A DNA stretch of 64,000 nucleotides from Zopfochytrium polystomum (GCA_025765615.1 JAIVFJ010000259.1:22168-86167), one strand, 5' to 3'; positions 21,797 through 33,504 are shown, numbered from the stretch's first letter. Notes: generated from the sequence alone by a model not told the origin. Numbers and translations are program-made.

Positions 21797-21997
21797 AATG
21801 GTTGTCTGTCTATCGATTGTCTGTCTGCCTCCCTGTCTCTGGGACTGGCAGTCAATGGCTGTCTGTCTCTCTGTCTCTTCGCTCTGTCTCTCTTTCACTG
21901 TCTCTTTCTGTCTCTCTGTCTCTCTTTCTCTGTTTCTCTCTCTCTGTCTGTCCTCTCTCACTCCGTCTCTGTCTCTCTCCCTGTTTCTCTCTCCGCT

Positions 21998-22062
<65 letters not shown>

Positions 22063-22376
22063 TTCTCTGTTTCTCTCCCTGTCTCTCACTCCCTCTCTCG
22101 CTCTCCCTGTCTCTCTGTCTCTCTCTCACTCCCTGCCTCTCTCCGTCTCTCTTTCTCCCTCCCTCTCTGTCTCTCTCTCTCTCTCTCCCTGTTGCTCTCC
22201 CTGTCTCGCTCCCTCTCTCCCTCTCTCTGTCTCTCCCTCTCCCTCTCTCTCTGCGACTGACGGTCAATGGGCTGTCTGTCTCTCCATCTCTTCACTCTGT
22301 CGCTCTCTCTCCGTCTCTCTGTCGCTCGCTCTCTCTCCCTTTCTCTCTCCCAGTCTCTCTGTCTTTTGCTCCCCTG

Positions 22377-22421
<45 letters not shown>

Positions 22422-22423
22422 TC

Positions 22424-22463
<40 letters not shown>
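21797..22463 (+). repeat. Polypyrimidine (TC)n / TCTG microsatellite
   Basis: Imperfect CTCT/CTGT repeats with pure (CT)n blocks at about 22002-22052 and 22379-22462. Translations are Ser-Leu or Arg-Glu polymers in all frames and are not genes. Confidence 0.97.
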
Positions 22464-22466
<3 letters not shown>

Positions 22467-24192
22467 GAGCGAGGGTTGAGGGGGGATCAGGGGGCAGGAG
22501 CCCCGGAAGTCAACGGGCTGGGCTCAATGTGTTGTCTGTCTTTCAGATTGTCTGTCTGGCTGTCTGTCTCTTTGTCTGTCTCACCATCGTTTCTCTCTCT
22601 CTCTCTCTGCGACTGACAGTCAATGGGCTGTCTGTCTCTCCATCTCTTCACTCTGTCGCTCTCTCCCCGTCTCTCTGTCGCTCGCTCTCTCTCCCTGTCT
22701 CTCTCCCAGTCTCTCTGTCTTTTGCTCCCTCCCCTGCCTCTCTCTCTCTCTTTTGGGCGGGGGTTGAGGGGGGATAAGAGGCAGGAGCCCCTGACTCAAA
22801 AACATATTCCCCTCTGTCTCTCTGTCTCTTCCGTTATCTCTCTATCTGTTTCTCTGTCTCCCCCTCTCTCTGCAGTCCTTGGTGTTAGGTGGAACAGACT
22901 GGTTAGCAGCAAGAGGTACAAGACGGACCTGAACCTATTGTGACTGTCAGTTATCCTTCTCACGATGCCCATGGGAGAGCAAGCCACTGCCAATGCAGAC
23001 CTGGGTGCTGGCTTGCGCTGATGGCAAATACTTCGAGTATTAAGTGGAACAGAAACCCAGAGTCAACAGTTTTCCTCCTCCTCTGCTCAAGCAGATAATA
23101 TAGGAGAGGTTTTTACCCTGTGCCAGTCACACTTGCTTAGCAACTATTACAGCTTGCATATCATTATTACGTATCAATTCTTCATAACAGAGTTTTTCTC
23201 TTTCTCTCCAGTTGGGGAGAAGGACCACCCACAAACACACATCTCCACTTCATTCACTCCTTCCACTCACTCACTCAGAGTAGACTGTTTACAGGAGTGG
23301 CAAGTACTTTATTTTCTTTTGCGCCCAATTGAAATACAGTGTCAAAAATTCAAAAAGGAAGTCAACAGGCTGTCTGTCTATCTGAGTAGAAGTCAACGAG
23401 TTGTCTGTCTACCTCCCTGTCTCTGCTTCTGGGAGTGGCAGTCAATAGGCAGTCAACAGGTTGTCTGTCTTGCTCTGTCTCTGACTCTGTATGTGGGCTG
23501 TAGATGGAAAAGGAATAAAATTGTCTGCAATCTCTCACTCTCTCTCTGTCTCTTTCAAGTGGGGGGGTTGAGGAGGGGGTGGCAGCCCCCCCCACCAGGG
23601 GAGTCCAGGGCCCCCACCACCTAACTCAAGAAAAAGTTTTCTTCTCCCTCTCTCTTCCCTCTCTGTTTCTCTGACTCTCCCTTTTAACTTCTTTCAGCTC
23701 TTGGCTGTCTGATTCACTGTCTGCTCTCTATCTGTCTATGTCTCCATCTGTCTGTCGCTCTGTTGGTCTTTCAGTCCTTTATGGCAGTCTCACTGCCAGG
23801 GGGGGGGGGGGGTTGACACACACACACACACTCTCTCTCTCTCTCCCTCTCTCTCTCACTTTTTTTTGTGTTACAAAACTGCTGTGTTCCAGTCAAGTGG
23901 ACCACAGTGGGCATCAGTGTCCCCAAAACAGTGTGAATATTGCCACCAATCCAAACAGATGCGTGGGGTGGCTGAACCCCCCACCCCCCCCCCACCCAAC
24001 TTAAATACTATTTCTGCTTATGATTTTGCAAAGTCAACTCGGCTGTTGTTTCTATCAATCAATGATTTGTCACCCTCAGAAAGGGGCAGCAAAATTCAAA
24101 AAGGAAGGAAGTCAACAGGCTGTCTATCTATCTGAGTGGAAGTCAACAGGTTGTCTGTCTACCTCCCCATCTCTGGGAGTGGCAGTCAACAG
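22464..24192. repeat. Mosaic of degenerate 'GTCAACAGG-TTGTCTGTC' units and G-rich boxes
   Basis: A phrase of the GTCAAnnGGCTGTCTGTC type recurs near 22259, 22617, 23360, 23456 and 24112. The G-rich box TTGAGnGGGGGTTGAGGGGGG occurs near 22465, 22752 and 23556, and again at 26430. The ~130-bp block at 22256-22385 is repeated at 22610-22745. A 12-G run lies near 23801-23812. The stretch 22880-23340 is unique-looking with no gene. Confidence 0.65.
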
Positions 24193-24488
24193 TGTGAGGA
24201 CGACAGGCTGTTGAGCCTGCGACCTCAAATAAAAAGAGTATACCCCGCTTTTTTAACTGATAACTTGTGAGGATTATCAATTTGACTTGACCAAACAACG
24301 TTTCACAAAGTGACGTAACATGGCTGGACCCCATTTCTTATTATTTTCATGGGTTATTATTGTCCCTGCAAGCCGAACCACTGAGATTTGGACTGTCTCT
24401 TGGCCGCGGCCATGTATATTATTCATGTTATTATTACGCACTAAGTTGCAGGCCGAATGCCTCAGGCCGCTCTGCACTACTGGCCAGA

Positions 24489-24560
24489 GGCCCTCTAGCT
24501 CAGTGGTGTAGAGCGCTCCCTTCAATGGGGAAGGTGCTAAGTTCGAGACATGCTGGCAGT
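24489..24560 (+). repeat. tRNA-derived (box A/box B) segment inside R1
   Basis: TAGCTCAGTGGTGTAGAGC (box A plus a D-stem GCTC/GAGC), an anticodon-like arm around TTCAATG, and AAGTTCGAGAC (box B). The T-stem and acceptor stem do not close, so it is not a functional tRNA gene. Confidence 0.5.
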
Positions 24561-25262
24561 CACTGACTGAATGATGCAGAAATGCTAAGTTCTGCACAAT
24601 GACTAAGCCTTGCCCCCTCACTTTTGAAATGGATTAGGATGATGTGCTTCAGTGGGTAGAAGTACAGAGTCCAGGTGTACACAGAGCTAACACAGAGCTG
24701 CTACATAAGCTACCATGATGAAAGGCCTCATGAAAGGGTATGAGATCATAGGGTTTTTTCTCCTTTCTTTATTGATGATTTTTACTTATTTTTTCAATTA
24801 GTAGTTTATCCTGTTTTACCTGTTTTTACTGTTTTATCTTTTATTTATTTGTTTGTTTGTTGTCTCTGTGTGTGTCTCTCTTTTCTTTTGTGGCTGTGAG
24901 TGACTGTCTTCCTCTTTGCACCAACCAGCTCTCCCCATCTCCTCCATCTTTCTTGGCAGCTGATGCCAAGAAATGCTCCATGATTTTCTGAGCTGTCTTC
25001 CTTGTTTGATGGCTCAGCCCCATTGTTTGGTGACTCACTCCTCCTCTCTCTTCTTTGTTGTTTTATTTATTGTTTTGTTCTTTTGTATATGTTTTCCCCT
25101 CTTTTCCCTTCCTTCTTCCTTCACCCTGCTGATTCCAACCCTCTCCTATTTAAGCAGCCCACCCCCCATTCTTGTTGCCCCTCAGAACCTGTACCTGAAG
25201 TCTTCTTGCCTGCCCTTATTCCTTCTCTGACTGTGTGTATGAGCTGGGGGTGGCAGTCCCCT

Positions 25263-25332
25263 GGTGTGTGACAGGAGAATTGGTTCTCTTGGCCATTTAT
25301 GGCAGTGTGTTGGGTTCAAGTCCCAGTGCACC
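25263..25332 (+). repeat. Second tRNA-like segment inside R1
   Basis: 70 nt with GGTGTGT / GTGCACC ends that pair over 7 positions (three wobbles), and GGGTTCAAGTCCC as a T-arm. The D-arm is poor. The inverted match is 6871-6940. Confidence 0.45.
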
Positions 25333-26327
25333 TCACCATTCTGCATACTGTTTAGGCTGGTCTGGGGTAGGAGCTACTTGATGATGGAAGGTGGGAGGGT
25401 AAAACTGTGGTAGTGCCTCGCCAGTTCCTGTCAATACATCACTTCAAATCCAGGTCTCTCAAGGTGATATGAATGAGTTGGCTGGTCAGGTATTATGTGG
25501 TGGTATGGTCTCTCTGGTATTCCTCCCTGTCCCTGGTGATGGTTTCTTTGGCCTTTGGTGGGCCTGGTTCGCTGGGTTCAGACCCTCTTCCTTTCATGCT
25601 AATACCTGTGGTTGTCTTTGGTGTCTTCCTTGTGTGTGGGAGTGGGAATTTACCTTCCTTGCTTCTAAGACAGGTTATTCTCTCTGGCCTGGTGAGGCAG
25701 AGGTCTGTCTCCTGGTAGGATGAAGTAAGAAGAGTCCCACTGTCTCCCACCCTGGTTGCACCCTCTTTCTTGGATTGAGTTGGAACACTCTCCTTGGAGT
25801 GAGACAAGTTGTGTCTGGTTCTGTTAGGTGGAAAACAGTTCTGATTTGGTTCAACAGGCACCTCTGCACACAAACTGTTCCTTGTGTCTGCCCTTTGTCT
25901 CTCCAACCCCCTCCAACTCAGGGTTTGACTTGTTGGTTATTTCTTTGTTGTTTCTTTTAATGGGTTGTAGTGGCTTGTCACTCCCCTTACCGATTCCGTC
26001 GGTCTTACTGATTCAGTCAGTTCTGTCTCTGGTCTAACTTGGCTTTGGCCTTGTGCCCCAGATGAAACCCTTCTGTGTCTTGCACCAGAGAATTATGCTT
26101 TCTATTGTGATTGAGTCTGTTTCATGCTTTGGTGAGAAACCCCTCTTTTGTGTTAGAGATTTATTTGTGTTTTCTTGGGCTTTTTAAGACTCCAAATACA
26201 CTTTCCTGTCTAGTGCCCCTAGACACCCTCCTTTTGCCCCTTTTCATTAGTCAGGATTGGTATTTAGGTCCATGCTCTAGTTTCCACCTATAGCCCTAGG
26301 TGAGGAGTTAGAGAGCACAGTCTCACA

Positions 26328-26947
26328 ACAGGCAGTCAACAGGTTGTCTGTCTTCCTCTCTGTCTCTGACTCTGGCTTTTGGCTGTTGGTTGATAAGTTA
26401 TCAAATTGTCTGTGACCTCTCTCTTTTGAGTGGGGGGTTTGAGGGGGGGCTCAGGCTCGTGACTCAAAAACAATTTTCCCCTATCCCTCTCTACATGGCC
26501 TGCCACTGCATTGATTGAGGACTTCCACACTCTTCATGTATCTTTCGTTTTGCCAGCCACACTCTTCAGTATCTTCTTTTTTTCAACTTTTTTTTTCTTT
26601 GGGAAGGATTGCTTACAAGTCAAGGCATCCCTCGTAAGAAAGAAAAGGGCGCGTAAACTTTTTCTGGTCGATCCACCACAGGGAGATTTGACCTAATACG
26701 AGTTTCTTGTCAACGTGCAAATCCAAAGTATGAAAGGTAGTCCACACCCCCTTCAACGCTCCGCACCTTTCGGTCCAGGAAAAATCGAATGCTACAGGCG
26801 CACCAGAAATCAGGACAAGATTGCAGAGTCTTGAAACACACCATTCGACATGCATGCACAGGAGACCAACAGCGCGCCAAGCAAAAGGGAATATTCATGT
26901 CGTGCTTGCATGCAATATAAAGTGTGCGAATGGGCACCAAAAACTCG
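26328..26947. other. Repeat border and intergenic sequence
   Basis: One more pyrimidine/G-rich unit (26333-26480, with the G-rich box at 26430) is followed by ~460 bp of unique sequence downstream of the ankyrin gene. No gene recognised. Confidence 0.5.
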
Positions 26948-27960
26948 TCATGGACCGCCGGGTCCCTGTTTCGACGCCGACGCCGACGCCGACGCCGACT
27001 GCAGCAGGGCGACGAGCGCCGGATCGCCTGCAATATCAGCAGGGGTCCTGCCGCGCCGGTCGCGGGCGGTAGCCAATGCGATGAGGGTGTTTGGTGGTGG
27101 TGCGGATGATTCGGAGGAAGAGGATGACGACGACGACGATGACGAAGGCAGCGGCGGGTGGTCGGCGAGTGCCTTCAGCAGCAGTCGCGCGCATTCGATG
27201 GAGCCGGACTCTGCGGCGGCGTGGAGGCACGTCTGGTCGTCGCCGAGGGTCTTGAGGGAGGGATCGGCACCGCGCGAGAGCAAGAGGGCCGCGACGGCGG
27301 CGTGGCCGCCCATGCAGGCGCGGTGCAGGGGCTGTTTGAGTGAGAGAGAGAGAGAGAGAGAGCGAGCTGGCTGTCAGTCGTTTTTGGTCCCATCGTGCGT
27401 TTTGCTGCACCAATCTTCTTCAATCGTGGCACTGCACATCGCAAAAGCATGTGCGCTCACGCGCGAAACACATTACGGGTAACCACACGAAATCTCGTGT
27501 GCTAATGCGCGCGTACACAAGAACAAGCATGAATGATCGCGCACCTAAACGCGCGCTAACACCCGCACACACGTAACAAGCACGAAAGATCTCGCACACA
27601 CACACACACACACACACAAACACTCTCCCTCTCTCGCTCTTTTCGTATCATCATAATCACCGTCGAGCCGAGGCCTTCCGTTCTTCTGTTGACGTCGGCA
27701 CCCTTGTCAATGAGCAGGCGGCAGACGTCGATGCGGCCGTGGCGGGCGGCGAGGTGGAGCGCCGTGTAGCCGGACGAGTCGACGGCGTCGACGCCTCTGT
27801 TGCTATTGCTACTGCTGTTGGTCGCGGAGAGCGCCTTTGCGACCTTTGCGAGATTGCCCGCCTGCGCGGCGCCGTGCAGCGAGCGCACAAAGTCGAGCTC
27901 GCGCAGCGACTGTGCGTAGGCCGTGCCGGCGCCGCTCGACGCCGCGCAGCCGCAGTCGCC
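26948..27960 (-). CDS. Ankyrin-repeat protein, two exons seen, 5' end unresolved
   Basis: Exon A runs from about 27960 to 27661 and exon B from 27331 to the stop at 26948. The intron (27332-27660) has a GTGATT donor and an AACAG acceptor, holds a (CA)n run near 27596, and keeps the frame. Exon A encodes an N-terminal region and an ankyrin repeat (Gly-Tyr-Thr-Ala-Leu-His-Leu-Ala-Ala, about 27755). The splice completes a second one (Ser-Thr then Pro-Leu-His-Arg-Ala-Cys). Further repeats follow (Thr-Cys-Leu-His-Ala-Ala-Ala; Arg-Thr-Pro-Ala-Asp-Ile-Ala), with a poly-Ser insert before the last. Ankyrin stacks mediate protein binding; partner and location are unknown. No ATG lies between the upstream stop (about 28040) and exon A, so a first exon is missing or starts further right. 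It is probably divergent from ERG27. Confidence 0.78.
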
Positions 27961-28329
27961 GCCGGCGTCGTGGCGGTGGTCGCTGTGGTGGCTGTGGTGG
28001 TGGTGGCTCGTTTTGGTGGGAAGGTGGCGGGTTGGTGGTCGTTGTAGGTTTTAATTTATTTATTTATTATTATTATTTTTTTGGTTCAGTTGATTGGATG
28101 GGCTCCGGCAATGAATTGTTGCTGGTCAGGCCACTTTTCTTTTCTTTTTTTTTTTTTTTCCCCTCGCTCGCTCTCTTTCTCTGTCTCTCTCTCGCTCCGT
28201 CTCTGTCTCTGCCTCACACTCTCTCGCTGTCCCTCTCTCTCTGTCTCTGTCTCTGTGTCTCACTCTCTCTCGCTCTGCCGATCTTGCACATGTCAAAAAG
28301 TGGTGCCACCAAAAAACAAGATCCGCCCC
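27961..28329. promoter_or_regulatory. Shared upstream region of the ankyrin gene and ERG27
   Basis: About 370 bp between two divergent genes, with T-runs (28074-28080, 28140-28160) and a CT-rich tract (28160-28275). No specific factor site is recognised. It may also hide the first ankyrin-gene exon. Confidence 0.4.
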
Positions 28330-30017
28330 ATGGCAATCCCCGCCGCCGCCGAGGCCGCCGCCGTCACTGGGGCCGTGCGCGCCGTCTACGTTGTGACCGG
28401 CGCAAACTCGTTGAGTAAAGACGACGATGATGAATGATGAAGTGGGAGAGGAAGAAGAAGAAGGAGAAGAAGAAGAAGACGATTATGAAGAAGATGAAGA
28501 AGAACGCGTGCAGATAGTCGGAGTGATGCGAAACCGTTTTGCTTGGTACACTCCGACGCTAACATACACATTGCATGCTGCGAACGTACATTCATACATG
28601 CAGGGGTGTCGGGTTAGGCATCGCAGAGTGCATCCTCGCCGACTTTCACTCGGGCCGCGTCGGCCCCGATGGATGGTTCCCCAACTACGCTTACCCCGCC
28701 GCAACACTGCTAAAGAATGTCGCCGACGACGACAACTACGACTCCAACGACGTGGCCGAGGGAAAGCAGAGCAATGGTCGAGAAGTCAACTCCAAAAGCA
28801 GCACGAAGACGGTTCAGAAACAGCAACGCGGGCAGCAACACCGACGGCTGCACCCGGACCCGCATCCCCGTATCACCGTCGTGCTCGCTTGCCGTAACTC
28901 CGCCAAGGCGGACCACGCTCGCCGCCAGCTCCTCCGCAAGTTCTACCCTTCCGCCATACCCCAACAATCACCACCGCCAGGCTCCTCCGCCACCGGCGCA
29001 CCGGAGTCGCCGCTGCAGCCGCCCATCGACGAAACCAGCGACGGCGCCGCCGCCGTGCAAACCCTCCTCCTCGACCTATCCGACCCCTCGGACGCGCGCC
29101 GCGCCGCGCGCGACATCGCCCTCCGCTTCCCCGCCCCACGCTACCGCCTCGCCGCCCTGGTCTTCAACGCCGGCGCCGTCGGCGTCGAGCGCCTCTCGCT
29201 CGGCTCGGGCACCCTCGCCTTCCTGCGCCGCCCCGCCGACCTCGCCGGCATGTCGGCCGCCTCGCTCGTCCAGACCCGCGGCGAGCGCACCCGCGACGGC
29301 AGGTGGGGCGCCGCCTTTGCCGCAAACTTTTTCGGTCATTTCGTGCTGCTCAAGGAGCTCTTGCCCGAGCTCGAGCGGTCCGCCGCCGGCGGCGCCGGCT
29401 CCGTACGCGTGCTGTGGACTTCGTCGCGCACCGCCGACAAGAAGCACTTTGACAGCAAGGACATTCAGGGATTGAGAAAGTGAGTTGTGTGTGTGCGTGT
29501 GTGTGTGTGCGCGGGTTCGCGCGCTTGTTTGTAATGGAGTGTGCGTGTGTGTGGGTGGGATTCCGTACGTACGCGCGTATGTATGTGTGCCCACGCGATA
29601 GCGCGCGTGTTCGGAATGGGAGTGTGCGTGTGTGCGCGCGCTATCGCACGCGAGATTTGATGCTTGCGTGAGCGGATGCACGAGCACCGCGCGCGCACGT
29701 GTCTACACGTGCGGTCTCGTGTGTTCAGTGACGCTGCGCTACGGCACTCACAACCCCTCATCCACAACCTCCCCGGCAAAAACAACCAATAACCAACCAC
29801 CCACCACCACCACCACCGACGCATAGCCCGAGCCCCTACGAGTCCGCAAAGTACCTGATCGAGCAGGTCGCCGCCGCCATGGCGCCGTCGCTGCGAGAAA
29901 AGGGCATCCTGTCGTTCGTCACGGACCCGGGCGTCGTCTGGTCAAACATTGTCAGCGGCATCTTTCCGCCGTCGTTGTTGTACCTCGTCATTCTTTTGGT
30001 GGGTTGTTGCGTGCGTG

Positions 30018-30061
<44 letters not shown>

Positions 30062-30665
30062 CAGCGCGCGTCATTGCGCGTGTTTGTTTTGCGTGCGCAA
30101 GTATGCGTTGGCGCGGCGCGAGACCGTCCACTTGCGTGATATTCCATGTTCCCTAACGCACCTCCCGCCTACCCCGATCACCTCCCCTCCCCTCTCTCAG
30201 TTCCAACTGCTTGGGCTCTCGGGCATCAGCCTGAACGGCCGCGACGCGGCGACGCCGACGCGGTTCCTGCTGACGCATCCGCGGCCCGAGACGCTGCCCG
30301 CCGACACCGTCTACGAATGCAGCACGCGACTCGGCTCACGGCTCGGCGTGGTCCTCGGCAAGCGGCTCCCCGTGCCGTCGACTTTGTCGTCGTCGTCGTC
30401 GTCGGCAGCGACGTTATTGGAGACGACAGAGGGAAGAGGAGGAAGAGGAGAGGGAGCGGATGGGCATGCGGACGGCGGACCGCGGCTGCGCCAGCAGCGA
30501 CGGCTGAAGCAGCAGGAGCAGCAAAACCGGCAGCGACTATCCAAGGCGCTGCCTGCGCTCGTCGAGCTGGAGGCCCGGCGGGAGGCGGCGGCGGAGGCGG
30601 CGCAGCAGCTGCTGGCCGAGGCCGACGCGCTGTGGCGGGAACTGGTGGAGCAGAGCGGCGCGTGA
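28330..30665 (+). CDS. ERG27: 3-ketosteroid reductase (ERG27/HSD17B7-like SDR), four exons
   Basis: Exons 28330-28409, 28604-29479, 29827-29998 and 30201-30665 join in frame to 530 codons, with GT-AG introns. Each splice restores a family motif. The first junction completes Thr-Gly-Ala-Asn-Ser-Gly-Val-Gly, the NADPH-binding TGxxxGxG. Asn-Ala-Gly lies near residue 215, Ser-Ser precedes the third junction, and Tyr-Glu-Ser-Ala-Lys (Tyr323, Lys327) is the catalytic YxxxK. The Asp-Pro-Gly-Val-Val and hydrophobic C-terminal segments match the Erg27 branch, which reduces C-3 ketones in ergosterol synthesis at the ER with Erg25/26/28. The protein is much longer than yeast Erg27 (347 residues): a charged insert follows the Gly-rich loop and a Gln/Ala-rich helix ends it. 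The third intron carries a (GT)n run. Confidence 0.85.
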
Positions 30666-31726
30666 AGGAAGCGGTGGAGATGGCGGCAGCGGGAAGGAAG
30701 GGAGGGAAAGCCCTTTGCCTCTCCCTCTCTAGTCCTTGTTCACGTTCCTACCTTTCCTTTTTCTCCTTTGCACGTGCCTTGTTTCTTTTTTTTTTTTTTT
30801 TGTATTTCCTTTGCTCTTGAAGAAGCAAAAATGGGGTCGTGCATCAATGCGCATTCCGTTTAGAGGGAAACCCCGCGGTGCTCGGTACCGCGACCGTTGC
30901 AGAAAGCATCTACTAATACATCCATAAAGAAATCTGAATGACTATTGAGGTAAACCCCGAAACCTCTTCTTCCTTTTGCATAATAATACCTTAGTCCTGT
31001 ATTTTTTTTTGGTCGAACTGCGAAGAGTCGGAAAGAAGCAAGTGGAAACGATTTGCAGCAGAACGACCTGTGAAGGAAGGCTTCAGGAATTTGTGTGATG
31101 CAAATTGCACCTTGACAACTCGGCAGAGCCAGGAACTCTTGCTAAGGGCCTCCTACCCAGATCCTCGTTGGTTTTTAGGACAGTTTGTCGCCATCACCGG
31201 ACTTGAACAACTCACACCTTTACTTGACTGCAGGCAGACTCACAAGAAGACGGAAGGCCGGAGGTCGCGGCAGTCGAGGACGCGAACGGCTGCTTTTTAT
31301 TTCTTAGTTTTATTTTATTTTATTTTATTTTATTTTATTTGGCCGATGGACCTTCTCCTTACGCTCGAATAACTTTCAAACAAATCCAGGAATTCTTTGT
31401 TACTTTTAAAATTTATTTTCTCATTTTTTACTTCCACTATTGCGGGTACCTCAGTTTCGTTCAACGCTACCTCCAGAATTATGCACGAAGGAGGACGGAA
31501 GAACGCTGCGCTCCCGATTTGCACATAATCAGTTAAGTCGGTAGGTGTAGGGCATGAAGCCTTTGGTTCGTGGGGAGAAGGGAGGGTAAAGGGCGAGAAG
31601 CGAGAAGCGAGAAGGTTAGGCTGCTCACAATGTCATGGTTGGAAGATGGCATTGGCACGGACGGCAAAAGAAAGCGAGGGCGGGTGGCAACTCGAGGACA
31701 CCGTGCAATTTTGATCGAAACAATTT
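30666..31726. other. Convergent intergenic region
   Basis: Sequence between the ends of ERG27 and the bS18m gene. It contains T-runs and a (TTTTA)n pentanucleotide repeat (about 31308-31340). No gene recognised. Confidence 0.5.
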
Positions 31727-32599
31727 CTACGAATGAAGGCGCTGCTTACCCAACGCTTGCGATCTCCTGATGGCGCGCGACAGACGGCGCTGGCTCTTGA
31801 TGGTAAGGCCTTTAATATTTCAAATTTACAAAAAGGTAAGAACATAACGTTGTTCTCCGGAGCTCTACGGTACACACACACGCACACACGACCTCAAATT
31901 TACCCACCAGTTTTCCATCGAGGCTTGATGTGACCCATCTCGGTCACAAACGACGAGAGCAGCTTCGTGTTCTTTGTTGTTGAACAAAATAAGGTAGACG
32001 ATCAAAGACTAGAGTTTAGACGATCACTTTTTTCTCTCTCTCCATGCGACGCACCTGGTACTCGTCGAGCGGGTCCATCTTGAGCACCTTGAACACATCG
32101 ACCTTTGGTGCATCCTTCAGCGTCTTTGCAAAGCGCGGCAGGTTGCGCTCGTTCAGGTCCTCGGGTCGGTATTTCTGCGCGAAAAGAGAGCAAACAAAAA
32201 GAGGGGGGGTGATCACAAGAAGATTAGTATTTCTAACAATTGGGCTGATGCCTCCATCCAGTCGCACGGCCCGCCCGTCCATCCACCCACCCACAATCTA
32301 TGGGCCGCACGGATCGCATACGGTGGTGCGGGAGGGAGGGGAAACCCGTGTGGAGATAGAGGAAAGGGAGCCAAAAAGAAACAACTGCACCTCGTACGGC
32401 AGAAAGTTCCTCCGCTTGACGGAGCCAGAGGTGATGCGCGAGACTTTTCCCTCGGCAAAGGGGGCGGGGATCGCCAGGTCGTTGAAGGAGCGGCGCTGCT
32501 GGTATTGCTGCCGCTGGAAGGTCGAGGGGTCGAAGGAGGCAGGACGCAGGAGAAGGCAGAAGGTGGGGGCGATCCACGACGACGGCCGCGATGATGAAA

Positions 32600-32636
<37 letters not shown>

Positions 32637-32674
32637 CGAGGTTGATAGTGTCGCTTGTGTTGATGCTGTTGCTG

Positions 32675-32705
<31 letters not shown>

Positions 32706-32810
32706 GATCTTACCTCGCGACGAGGCTAGGGAGGCGGTGGAGAAGAGGGTCAATGATGACGGCAAGAAGCGCGCAGCTCCGCGGCTGACAAGGGCGGCCA
32801 CTGCTGACAT
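31727..32810 (-). CDS. RSM18: Mitochondrial ribosomal protein bS18m, four exons
   Basis: Exons 32810-32391, 32174-32055, 31971-31908 and 31809-31727 join in frame to 228 residues. Introns of 216, 83 and 98 bp are GT-AG. The N-terminus (Met-Ser-Ala-Val-Ala-Ala-Leu-Val-Ser-Arg) is Arg/Ser/Ala-rich like a mitochondrial presequence and carries Ala and Ser homopolymers. The middle has Tyr-Arg-Pro-Glu-Asp-Leu and Asp-Pro-Leu-Asp-Glu-Tyr, as in fungal Rsm18. Exons 3 and 4 rebuild the S18 signature: Leu-Leu-Ser-Ser-Phe-Val-Thr-Glu-Met-Gly, then Thr-Gly-Leu-Thr split by the last intron, then Gln-Arg-Arg-Leu-Ser-Arg-Ala-Ile-Arg-Arg. S18 sits on the platform of the small mitoribosomal subunit. The short exons were found only by homology reasoning. 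Confidence 0.88.
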
Positions 32811-33465
32811 GGTCGTGTTTGTGTGTTCAGGCCGAAAAGGTGTTTTACAAATAAAAAGACTGTAAATATTTAAAAGCAGGGAACGGGACTGCCAATTAAC
32901 TAACAAACAAACCAACAGATTTCCCTCTCCTAACGACAACGACCACCCAGACCCCGCCGCTTGTTTGTGCTTGTTTGCGCTTCCCACAATGGTGTCGCCG
33001 AGCCGACCACCGATGCCCCCCCGTTCCCCTCTCGCGCAACACGCTACTGCTTCGCACCGAATAACGAATGAGCGGTCGGTTTCTTCTTAGCAAAGGAGGT
33101 ATTCACTCGCTCTTTTTTTTCGCACAAGCAAAAATAGAAAGGGAGGGGGAGAAGGCGATAAATGGAATGAGGAAACGACGGGCTGGCAACTGCAGAAAGA
33201 GGTAATGTATGGATGAATGAGTGGAATGGAATGGAATGGGCCGATTTGCGGGTAGTCGGTTGGTTTATTCGGAATAGAGAGGTGGGGAAAGGGAGGGCGA
33301 GCGGGAGGCAAAATCTCTGCGAGGGACTGAAAAGTTGTGCCAGGAGGACACGGGTGGAAGGGAGGAGTGTGTTGTGGGGGGGTCGGGAACGAAGTCGGGG
33401 GGGCACCGCTCCAAAATGTCAACGGGAGTGTGAGTCTGAGTGTGAGAAAAGTTGAGAGAGAGAGA

Positions 33466-33504
<39 letters not shown>

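Larger units (their letters stand above)
24193..26327 (+). mobile_element. R-family non-coding element (R1), complete copy
   Basis: 2,135 bp from TGTGAGGACG to ...GTCTCACA, a 6-bp terminal inverted repeat (TGTGAG/CTCACA). It is flanked by ACAG on both sides (24189-24192 and 26328-26331). It is the uninterrupted counterpart of R2 and allows the R2 insertions to be dated as later. It holds two same-orientation tRNA-like segments (24489-24560 and 25263-25332) and a TATTTAAG box near 25147. No conserved open frame exists; the paired frames seen in both copies only reflect recent duplication. Confidence 0.75.

Noticed and set aside
21725..22943. Long Ser-Leu and Arg-Glu open frames on both strands
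   Set aside because: They are translations of (CT)n/(GA)n simple sequence in several frames at once; no domain or start context.
25263..25332. Functional tRNA gene
   Set aside because: Weak D-arm and wobble-rich acceptor; the same sequence is carried by both R copies, so it is a repeat component.
25469..26293. Frames shared by R1 and R2
   Set aside because: Identity of the two copies at DNA level explains them; they have no domains and overlap on both strands.
27886..27888. GTG start for the ankyrin protein
   Set aside because: The frame continues upstream of it without a stop, and GTG starts are not expected in a nuclear gene; the real first exon is unresolved.
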